Shown: piece after piece, positions 1 through 5,079 of the stretch
Layout: each line of letters opens with the position of its first letter
Position numbering within the stretch: the stretch's first letter is position 1
Assembly: GCA_012514775.1 (NCBI GenBank)
Contig: JAAYZQ010000058.1
Location: 1-18,239, forward strand
Length of the DNA stretch: 18,239 nt
Reading direction: 5' to 3'
DNA from: Anaerolineaceae bacterium
Lineage (GTDB): Bacteria; Chloroflexota; Anaerolineae; JAAYZQ01
Notes under the pieces: model-generated
Told to the model about the DNA's origin: nothing
What the model saw: the letters and a program-made list of their open reading frames with translations, nothing else
The model's database searches: none
Program-made: the position numbers and the translations under genes

Positions 1-3
1 GGT

Positions 4-53
4 TCGTAGTAACGGCTTTAGCCGTCCAAAAACGACTGAAGTCGTTACTACGA
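4..53. repeat. Nested palindromic repeat (CGTAGTAACG type)
   Basis: Bases 4-25 pair with 32-53 around a 6-base loop. All pairs are Watson-Crick except two G.T wobbles (15/42, 19/38) and one C/A mismatch (22/35). Each arm is also a small palindrome: 12-17 with 20-25 (ACGGCT/AGCCGT) and 31-37 with 40-46 (AACGACT/AGTCGTT). The element can therefore fold as one long hairpin or two short ones. It lies just past the 3' end of the minus-strand DUF1786 gene. There is no T-run after the stem on either strand, so it does not look like a standard intrinsic terminator. From memory, similar CGTAGTAACGACTT elements are dispersed in Chloroflexota and cyanobacterial genomes; copy number here cannot be judged from one window. 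Confidence 0.8.
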
Positions 54-83
54 GCGAGAATCGTTCTCCTCTCCCACAACCTG

Positions 84-1187
84 CTATACCTGGCTGCCGT
101 CCAGCGCCTCCTCGATGGCCTCCCGGGTCCAGGGCAGGGTCCGGGCGCAGGCGCGCACCACCCCCCAGCAGCCGGCCATCATCATGTCGCCGTGGGGCAC
201 GGCCAGGTAGGGCCGCAGGCGCGGCGAGCCGGCCAACAGCCCGCGGCGCGGGCCGGTGACGGCCACGAACTCCAGGGAAGCCGGGCCCGGATCGAGGATC
301 AGGGCGCCGTGGCCGTGCCCGGCAAAGACGGCGTCGTGGGAGATGGTGCCCCCGGCCAGCTCGGCCAGCAGGCCCTCCAGCTTTTCCCGGTTTAGCAGGC
401 CGGTGTGGTGCTCCAGCAGCCCGGCGATCTGGCCGTCGCGCAGGTGGAAGGCCAGGGTGTGCATGTTGCCCACGTTGACGACCACCGCCTCGCCGCGGTC
501 GCGGACGCGGCGGTCCTCCAGGGCGCCCAGGACGGCGGCCGGGGCGGTGTCCATGACCATCACCTGGCGCCCGGCCGGGGCGGTGGACGCCAGGGCCTGG
601 AGGCGGGTCATGCTCGTGGGGACCTCGTCTGCGGGAAAGGCAAAGCCGGCCAGCCCCCGGCCCTCGCCGATGCGGTCGGCAAGGTAGCCGAAGCGGAAGA
701 GGCGGTCGCTAATGCCCGGCGGGGCGGCGCCGTGGTCAAAGACGGCCAGCGCCAGGACCTCCACGTCGTCCAGGTCGACGTCAAAAGCGCGAAAGGCGGC
801 GGCCAGCGCCCTGTAATCCAGGTCGAGCATCTCCAGGCGTCGCACGCCGACCAGGCGGGCGGCCTCCTCCTCGCCCACCACCTCGACGCCCATGGCCACC
901 ACCTCGTCCAGGTCGTCGTTAAAGGTGCGGGCGGCGTCGGGCGTGGCAAAGGCGCGATGGCCCGCCTTGATGTGCTCTTCCGCGGCCCAGGCACACGGCC
1001 CGCCGCCCATGGTCACTCCGGTGAGCAGCAGGTCCTCTCCCGCTCTCGTCGCCTCCCGGATGCGCCCCGCCAGGAGCCTGGTGGGCGAGGGCATGACCAT
1101 CTTCAGGGCGTTTTCCGGCTCCTGGGTCGTGTCAAAGAGCAGGACGTCCTGGGTGCCGGTCCCTACGTCTACGGCCAGTATTCTCAT
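84..1187 (-). CDS. DUF1786 family protein (actin-like-fold candidate)
   Basis: A 367-aa cytoplasmic protein with no signal peptide or membrane helix. The N-terminus, ILAVDVGTGTQDVLLFD (about residues 3-19), resembles the phosphate-1 loop of ASKHA (actin/sugar kinase/Hsp70) ATPases. Gly/His-rich stretches follow, such as VVVNVGNMHTLAFHLRDG and a GHGHG motif around residues 290-294. I recognise it as DUF1786, a family that databases tentatively label pyruvate formate-lyase activating enzyme-like; it has no radical-SAM CxxxCxxC motif, so that label should not be trusted. The length fits the family. The ATG start is preceded by GAGAGGAG at 1198-1191 (minus strand), only 3 nt from the start. It is transcribed alone, divergently from the kinase at 1481. 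The biochemical role is unknown; nucleotide binding is inferred from the N-terminal motif only. Confidence 0.75.
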   Translation of the reverse strand: MRILAVDVGTGTQDVLLFDTTQEPENALKMVMPSPTRLLAGRIREATRAGEDLLLTGVTMGGGPCAWAAEEHIKAGHRAFATPDAARTFNDDLDEVVAMGVEVVGEEEAARLVGVRRLEMLDLDYRALAAAFRAFDVDLDDVEVLALAVFDHGAAPPGISDRLFRFGYLADRIGEGRGLAGFAFPADEVPTSMTRLQALASTAPAGRQVMVMDTAPAAVLGALEDRRVRDRGEAVVVNVGNMHTLAFHLRDGQIAGLLEHHTGLLNREKLEGLLAELAGGTISHDAVFAGHGHGALILDPGPASLEFVAVTGPRRGLLAGSPRLRPYLAVPHGDMMMAGCWGVVRACARTLPWTREAIEEALDGSQV

Positions 1188-1250
1188 GCGCTCCTCTCGT
1201 GCGGCGGTCCCCGCTCGTCCCGGGGGGCCGGCCGTGGGTTTAGCGGGGGG

Positions 1251-1279
1251 AGTATATCACAAGCTGTGGCTTTTGACCA
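1251..1279 (-). promoter_or_regulatory. Putative extended -10 promoter of the DUF1786 gene
   Basis: On the minus strand an extended -10 (TGATATACT, 1259-1251) is preceded by a 17-bp spacer and a weak -35 TGGTCA (1279-1274, 4/6 to TTGACA). The predicted leader is about 55-60 nt. The extended -10 is the strongest part of the call. Confidence 0.4.
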
Positions 1280-1302
1280 GGGGTGGCAGGTTTTAAGTGG
1301 GG

Positions 1303-1319
1303 CTGTTGCCTGTTGCCTG
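1303..1319. repeat. Short tandem repeat, 7-bp unit CTGTTGC
   Basis: Two full copies and a partial third of CTGTTGC lie in the gap between the divergent DUF1786 and kinase genes. It is a very short microsatellite-like tract with no visible function. Confidence 0.5.
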
Positions 1320-1363
1320 GGTTCGCCGGGCGCCGGCTCGGCTTTTCTCTCTACCCGCCACTT

Positions 1364-1381
1364 GCCGAGCGGGCGCTCGGC
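1364..1381. repeat. Perfect 7-bp stem hairpin in intergenic gap
   Basis: GCCGAGC (1364-1370) pairs with GCTCGGC (1375-1381) around loop GGGC. There is no T-run, so it is not terminator-like. It lies 13 bp before a second hairpin, in the 293-bp gap 1188-1480, which otherwise holds only the two divergent promoters and a short tandem repeat. Confidence 0.6.
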
Positions 1382-1390
1382 GCTCCCAGG

Positions 1391-1418
1391 TAGGGGCAGG
1401 GCTCGCCCCCCTGCCCGG
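1391..1418. repeat. Palindromic repeat GGGCAGG-CTCGC-CCTGCCC, copy 1
   Basis: Stem GGGCAGGG (1394-1401) and CCCTGCCC (1409-1416), with loop CTCGCCC. The same core (GGGCAGG, CTCGC in the loop, CCTGCCC) recurs at 14034-14054, which argues for a dispersed repeat family rather than a chance hairpin. This copy sits just upstream of the kinase promoter. Confidence 0.6.
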
Positions 1419-1430
1419 TCGCCGTCCGGG

Positions 1431-1459
1431 TGGGCAAATGCGCCCGTTCGTGTTATAAT
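1431..1459 (+). promoter_or_regulatory. Kinase promoter with perfect extended -10
   Basis: TGTTATAAT (1451-1459) is a perfect extended -10. A 17-bp spacer separates it from TGGGCA (1431-1436, 4/6 to TTGACA). The predicted transcription start near 1466 lies inside the alternative upstream reading frame starting at 1430. This argues that translation starts at 1481 instead. Confidence 0.6.
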
Positions 1460-1480
1460 CGGCCCGAAAGGACACGCGCG

Positions 1481-2452
1481 ATGGCCGAAACGTTTTCCGA
1501 CGAGCTTCTGGCCCGGCTGGTGGCCGCCCACCTGGCGGTGGACGCGGACCGCCTGGCCTTTGACCCCATCCCTACGGGCAAGCACAACACCTCGTACTAT
1601 GTGCGGGGCGCGGGCCAGGAGCTGGTCCTGCGCATCAGCCCGCCCGACGACGCCGGTTTTCTCTTTTACGAGCGGCGCATGATGGCCCAGGAGCCGCAGA
1701 TCCACGCCCTGCTCCGCTCGGAGACGACGGTGCCCGTGGCCGAGATCCTGGCCTACGACGAGGGGCGCGCGCTGCTCGATCGGGACTATTTGATCATGGA
1801 GCGGCTGCCCGGGCGTTCCCTGGCCGAGAGCCGGCTCAGCGCCCGCCAGGCGGACGGCGTGCTGGAGCAGGTGGGCGCCTGCCTGGCCCAGATGCACGCC
1901 CTGGTCACGGATCGCTACGGCTACCTGGGCGCCCACCGGCCCATGACGCCCCAACCCACGTGGGTCCAGGCGTTTGACGAGATGTGGAACCGGCTCCTGG
2001 ACGACGTGGTGGCCTGCGGCGGCTACCGGCCCGAGGAGGCCGACGTCTACCGCCGGCTGCTGGCCGCCTACCGGCCACACTTTGATCGGGCGGTGCCCGC
2101 CTCGCTGCTGCACATGGACGTCTGGAGCCAGAACATTCTCGTGGACGAGGGCGGCCGGCTGACCGGCCTGGTCGACCTGGACCGCGCCCTGTGGGGCGAT
2201 CCCGAGATCGAGTTCGCCGTCCTCGACTACTGCGGCATCTCCGAGCCGGCCTTCTGGGATGGGTACGGCCAGGAGCGGGACACCTCGTTCTCGGCCCAGA
2301 TCCGGGCCCGCTTTTACCTGCTCTACGAGCTGCAAAAGTACATCCCCATCCGCATCTGGCGCCGCAACAACCCGGCCCAGGCGGAGCAGTACAAGCACCA
2401 GGCTTTTGCCCTGGCAGGGCCGCTGCTGCAGGCGCTGGGGGGCAGCGTGTAG
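1481..2452 (+). CDS. Aminoglycoside phosphotransferase-fold (APH) kinase
   Basis: A 323-aa soluble protein of the APH/choline-kinase superfamily (PF01636), which transfers the ATP gamma-phosphate to a small-molecule hydroxyl. The catalytic loop HMDVWSQN has H211, D213 (catalytic base) and N218, giving the HxDxxxxN signature. The metal-binding motif is GLVDLDRALWGDP (D232/D234). The N-lobe has LVLRISPP as a likely ATP-lysine-region strand, although Arg replaces the usual Lys at that point, so the nucleotide-clamping residue is uncertain. The ATG at 1481 has AAGGA at 1468-1472. The in-frame ATG at 1430 is rejected because it lies upstream of the -10 box. The family covers antibiotic, homoserine, choline, methylthioribose and fructosamine kinases. 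Nothing in the sequence or neighbours fixes the substrate, and there is no basis for calling it an antibiotic resistance gene. Confidence 0.85.
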   Translation: MAETFSDELLARLVAAHLAVDADRLAFDPIPTGKHNTSYYVRGAGQELVLRISPPDDAGFLFYERRMMAQEPQIHALLRSETTVPVAEILAYDEGRALLDRDYLIMERLPGRSLAESRLSARQADGVLEQVGACLAQMHALVTDRYGYLGAHRPMTPQPTWVQAFDEMWNRLLDDVVACGGYRPEEADVYRRLLAAYRPHFDRAVPASLLHMDVWSQNILVDEGGRLTGLVDLDRALWGDPEIEFAVLDYCGISEPAFWDGYGQERDTSFSAQIRARFYLLYELQKYIPIRIWRRNNPAQAEQYKHQAFALAGPLLQALGGSV

Positions 2453-2475
2453 CGTCCTTTAGAGTCTCGATCCCT

Positions 2476-2504
2476 TTGACAAGGTCTTCACTCGGTGGTA
2501 CACT
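2476..2504 (+). promoter_or_regulatory. rimO promoter, TTGACA-N17-TACACT
   Basis: A consensus -35 TTGACA (2476-2481) and a 17-bp spacer lead to TACACT (2499-2504), with TG at 2496-2497 making an extended -10. The predicted start is near 2511. This is among the best promoters in the window. Confidence 0.75.
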
Positions 2505-2512
2505 GGAGCCCC

Positions 2513-2532
2513 GGCGCCCCCGCAGGGGCGCC
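2513..2532 (+). promoter_or_regulatory. Leader hairpin of the rimO mRNA
   Basis: GGCGCCCC (2513-2520) pairs perfectly with GGGGCGCC (2525-2532) around loop CGCA. It begins at or just after the predicted transcription start and ends 21 nt before the ATG. A 5'-terminal stem of this kind could protect the mRNA end; a regulatory role is unproven. Confidence 0.5.
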
Positions 2533-2553
2533 CGGCTAGAGCAGAGGGAAAGC

Positions 2554-3888
2554 ATGAAGTTTTACCTGGAGTCCCTGGGCTGCCCCAAGAACCTGGTCGA
2601 TGCCCACGGCATGACCCGGCTGCTGGTGCACCAGGGGCATCGGCCGGTGGAAGACCTCCGCCAGGCCCAGGTGCTCATCGTCAATACGTGCGGTTTCGTG
2701 GAGGACGCCCGCGCCGAGTCGCTGGGCGAGCTGCGCCAACTGGCCCGCAAGAAGCGGCCCGGCCAGGTGCTCATCGCCGCCGGCTGCCTGTCGCAGCTCT
2801 GGGGCGAGGAGCTGATGGACGAGGTGCCGGGCATCGACGCCGTCCTCGGCACGCGGCGCTGGCACGAGATCGGCAGCCTGGTGCACGATCTGCGCCGGGG
2901 CCAGGCCAGGGGCCGGCGCCGGCAGGAGCGGATGGCCCTCCTGGGCGACGGCCTGCCCGCGGCAGGGGATGGCCGGCAGGCGGCCCGCCAGGGGGCCACG
3001 GCCTACCTGAGGATCGCCGACGGCTGCAGCGCGCCCTGCGCCTTTTGCACCATCCCGCGCATCAAGGGACCGGCTGCCAGCCGCCCGGCCGGAGAGGTGG
3101 TGGCCGAGGCCGCGGATCTGGCCGGCGAAGGCGTGCGCGAGCTGATCCTCATCGCCCAGGACACGACGGCCTACGGCCGCGACCGGGGCGAGACGGACGC
3201 CCTGCCCGGCCTGCTGCAGTCCATCCTGGCGGCGGCCCCCGGCCTCGACTGGCTGCGGCTGATGTACGCCTATCCCGGCCGGGTCAGCCCGCGCCTGGTG
3301 GAGGTCATGGCCGGCGATCCGCGGGTGTGTCGCTACCTGGACCTGCCCTTGCAGCACGCCCATCCCGAGGTGCTGCGGCGCATGAAGCGGCCGGCGGACG
3401 TGGAGCGGACCCGCCGCCTGGTGGAGGAGCTGCGCGTGGCCATGCCCGACCTTTCGCTGCGCACCACCTTTATCGTCGGCTACCCCGGCGAGAGCGAGGC
3501 CGAGTTCCAGGCGCTCCTCGATTTCGTGGCCGAGGTGCGCTTTGACCGGGTGGGGGCCTTTACCTTTTCGCCCGAGGAGGGAACGCCCGCGGCGGAACTG
3601 CCCGGAGCCCTGCCCGAGGAGGTCAAGGTCGAGCGCTACGAGCGCCTCATGGCCCTGCAGCAGGGGATCTCCAGGCAGATCAACGAGGCCCAGGTGGGCC
3701 GCACCCTGGACGTGCTGCTGGAAGGCCAGGGCGACGGCCTGAGCGTGGGCCGGTCCTATCGGGACGCGCCCGAGATCGACGGCATGGTGATCCTTACCGG
3801 CGAGCTGCCCGTGGGCAGCTTGCTGCCGGTCAGGATCACCGGCGCCATGGAGTACGATTTATTCGGCGAAAGTGCGGCAGCGAGCTAG
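2554..3888 (+). CDS. rimO: Ribosomal protein S12 methylthiotransferase RimO
   Basis: A 444-aa radical-SAM enzyme that adds a methylthio group to the conserved aspartate of ribosomal protein S12. Domains in order: an N-terminal MTTase domain with three cluster cysteines C10 (SLGCPKN), C46 (NTCGF) and C78 (AGCLS); a radical-SAM domain with CSAPCAFC (C158, C162, C165); and a C-terminal TRAM domain (about 375-444). SLGCPKN and the spacing fit RimO rather than MiaB or MtaB. The length matches E. coli RimO (441 aa). The ATG at 2554 has AGGGA just upstream. The frame stays open upstream to 2191, but that stretch lies inside the kinase gene and upstream of the promoter. Its stop codon overlaps the stop of the convergent MerR-like gene. 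Confidence 0.95.
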   Translation: MKFYLESLGCPKNLVDAHGMTRLLVHQGHRPVEDLRQAQVLIVNTCGFVEDARAESLGELRQLARKKRPGQVLIAAGCLSQLWGEELMDEVPGIDAVLGTRRWHEIGSLVHDLRRGQARGRRRQERMALLGDGLPAAGDGRQAARQGATAYLRIADGCSAPCAFCTIPRIKGPAASRPAGEVVAEAADLAGEGVRELILIAQDTTAYGRDRGETDALPGLLQSILAAAPGLDWLRLMYAYPGRVSPRLVEVMAGDPRVCRYLDLPLQHAHPEVLRRMKRPADVERTRRLVEELRVAMPDLSLRTTFIVGYPGESEAEFQALLDFVAEVRFDRVGAFTFSPEEGTPAAELPGALPEEVKVERYERLMALQQGISRQINEAQVGRTLDVLLEGQGDGLSVGRSYRDAPEIDGMVILTGELPVGSLLPVRITGAMEYDLFGESAAAS

Positions 3889-3891
3889 CTC
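3882..3891. other. Palindromic tail-to-tail stop-codon overlap
   Basis: The 10-bp perfect palindrome GAGCTAGCTC contains CTAG (3885-3888). This provides TAG stops on both strands, so rimO (+) and the MerR-like gene (-) overlap by 4 bases with no space for a separate terminator. Confidence 0.85.
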
Positions 3892-4559
3892 AGGGGGCCA
3901 AAAAGCTGGGCCAGGCAGCCCTGGCGCTCGCCGGTGGGAATCTGGGCTCCCCGGCTGCGCACATGTTCTTCGATGTGCTGGAGGCGGACCTCCAGCGTCT
4001 CGCGGCGGGCGCTGTCGAGGCGGCGCATCTCGGCCAGGTCGCGCTCCATCTCGAGCATGCGGTCGCGGAGCTTGGCGTTCTCTTCTTTCAGGCCAAAGTT
4101 GTCCTGGAGGAGGACGGCCATCAGTTCGCGGTTGGCCTGCTGGCTGCCCAGCAAGAGCTGCTGGCCGTCGGCGACGGTGTGCAGCGTGTCGGCCAGGACG
4201 GTGACGGCCGGCGCCACGGGCGATTCGGGGGTGTGTGTCAGGGCGGTGCTGCGATTGCCGTCCTGTTCCCCGTCCTCGTGGCCTTCGGCCGATTCACGCC
4301 GCAGGTGCAGGGCGTCCAGCCGCCGGCCGACCTGGATGTAGGTCTGGCCCTCGGCCAGGAGGCCCTTGATGGTCATCAGGGTTTCGAGGTCCTCGTCACT
4401 GTAGCGGCGATGAGCGCCCCGGCCGCCGTCGGGCTGAGCCCGGCCGGCCGCGTCCGACAAATAGTCGGCGAACTCGTTGGACCAGCGGCGCAGTGTGGAA
4501 GGAGAGATCTGCAACTGGTTGGCAACTTCGTTGGGCAGGCGATAGCGTGTCTCGGACAT
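3885..4559 (-). CDS. MerR-type HTH protein with coiled-coil tail
   Basis: A 224-aa protein. Residues about 5-80 form a MerR-like winged helix-turn-helix: YRLPNEVANQLQISPSTLRRW as recognition helices, then HRRYSDEDLETLMTIKGLLAEG, the typical RRY-x-DL wing/helix. A low-complexity linker (about 85-120) leads to a long heptad-rich segment (about 125-205), the likely coiled-coil dimerisation region. There is no cysteine set or small-molecule domain like those of metal- or drug-sensing MerR proteins. ATG 4559 has an AAAGGAG site at 4572-4566. It is the second gene of an operon with the DUF1232 gene (15-nt gap). It may regulate its own operon, which carries a leader palindrome, but it could also be a structural DNA-binding protein. 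Confidence 0.8.
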   Translation of the reverse strand: MSETRYRLPNEVANQLQISPSTLRRWSNEFADYLSDAAGRAQPDGGRGAHRRYSDEDLETLMTIKGLLAEGQTYIQVGRRLDALHLRRESAEGHEDGEQDGNRSTALTHTPESPVAPAVTVLADTLHTVADGQQLLLGSQQANRELMAVLLQDNFGLKEENAKLRDRMLEMERDLAEMRRLDSARRETLEVRLQHIEEHVRSRGAQIPTGERQGCLAQLFGPLS

Positions 4560-4574
4560 TCAGCACTCCTTTGT

Positions 4575-4973
4575 CTATTGCTTTTTTCCGTCGTCATTGA
4601 CGATACGGTAGGGTGCGTCGATGGTGGTGCCGCCGGAGGAGGGGCGTCGGGTCGGTTCGAGGTCGCCGGTCTCGCCAAACAGTTGCTGCAGGTGCTCGTG
4701 AACGATGCCCGGCGGGCTGACGTCGACAAAGGCCTTCAGGGCCAGGAGCAGCAACACCAGGTCGTCGACCTGGCCGATGCCGGGCAGAATGAAGCCGGGC
4801 ACGAGGTCGATGGGCGACAGAAGGTATATCAGGGCGCCGATGGGGATCACCTTGACCCATCCCGGCACGCGCGAATCCCGGAACAGGCGCCATGCCAGCC
4901 GGGTCTGGCGGAGCAGTCCGCCGGCAAAGCCGGCTGTATCGCGTATTTCGGACGTCGAGGGTATTTTGGCCAA
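4575..4973 (-). CDS. DUF1232 (YkvA-like) small membrane protein
   Basis: A protein of about 132 aa. The core, IGALIYLLSPIDLVPGFILPG then GQVDDLVLLLLALKAF (residues about 45-82), is the diagnostic PF06803 signature: two hydrophobic segments around the SPIDLxPG turn. Function of the family is unknown; it is expected at the membrane. I choose TTG at 4973 as the start because AGGAGA lies at 4985-4980 with a 6-nt spacer. The upstream in-frame GTG (4997) has no Shine-Dalgarno site and abuts a stable leader hairpin; using it would add 8 residues (MSDFRRSK). It is the first gene of an operon with the MerR-like regulator and divergent from the PF13625 gene. Confidence 0.85.
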   Translation of the reverse strand: MAKIPSTSEIRDTAGFAGGLLRQTRLAWRLFRDSRVPGWVKVIPIGALIYLLSPIDLVPGFILPGIGQVDDLVLLLLALKAFVDVSPPGIVHEHLQQLFGETGDLEPTRRPSSGGTTIDAPYRIVNDDGKKQ

Positions 4974-4979
4974 TTTACT

Positions 4980-4985
4980 TCTCCT
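4980..4985 (-). promoter_or_regulatory. Shine-Dalgarno site that fixes the DUF1232 start
   Basis: AGGAGA on the minus strand, 6 nt before TTG 4973. It falls inside the reading frame of the longer GTG alternative, which itself has no such site. Confidence 0.65.
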
Positions 4986-5000
4986 GAAGTCGCTCACAAT

Positions 5001-5029
5001 CCGGGCGAAAGCGCAAGCGAATCGCCCGG
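5001..5029 (-). promoter_or_regulatory. Leader stem-loop of the DUF1232-MerR operon
   Basis: CCGGGCGA (5001-5008) and TCGCCCGG (5022-5029) form a perfect 8-bp stem with a 13-base loop. It lies between the predicted minus-strand transcription start (about 5038) and the DUF1232 start. As DNA it is also a plausible dyad operator for the MerR-like protein of the same operon. There is no T-run, so an attenuator is unlikely. Confidence 0.5.
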
Positions 5030-5044
5030 GGTATCAGTGGGCGT

Positions 5045-5073
5045 ATTATAATCGAATCTGACGATTTTGGCAA
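5045..5073 (-). promoter_or_regulatory. Promoter of the DUF1232-MerR operon, TTGCCA-N17-TATAAT
   Basis: On the minus strand a -35 TTGCCA (5073-5068, 5/6) and a 17-bp spacer precede a perfect -10 TATAAT (5050-5045). The -35 overlaps the ribosome-binding region of the divergent PF13625 gene. Confidence 0.7.
5047..5052 (+). promoter_or_regulatory. Candidate -10 of the PF13625 gene (shared AT box)
   Basis: TATAAT on the plus strand lies in the octamer ATTATAAT (5045-5052), which also supplies the opposite-strand -10. No good plus-strand -35 is visible 17 bp upstream, so this is the weaker direction. The predicted leader is about 20 nt. Confidence 0.4.
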
Positions 5074-5079
5074 GGCACC

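Noticed and set aside
84..1187. Pyruvate formate-lyase activating enzyme
   Set aside because: The database-style label is not supported: there is no radical-SAM CxxxCxxC motif.
1394..1416. GC hairpin as an intrinsic terminator
   Set aside because: No T-run follows on either strand, it is not at a gene end, and a related copy exists at 14034-14054, so a repeat is the better reading.
1481..2452. Aminoglycoside resistance gene
   Set aside because: The fold is shared by many metabolic kinases; there is no close resemblance to a known resistance enzyme and no mobile-element context.
2191..2553. N-terminal extension of RimO
   Set aside because: This segment lies in the kinase gene in another frame and upstream of the rimO promoter; RimO proteins begin near KFYLESLGC.
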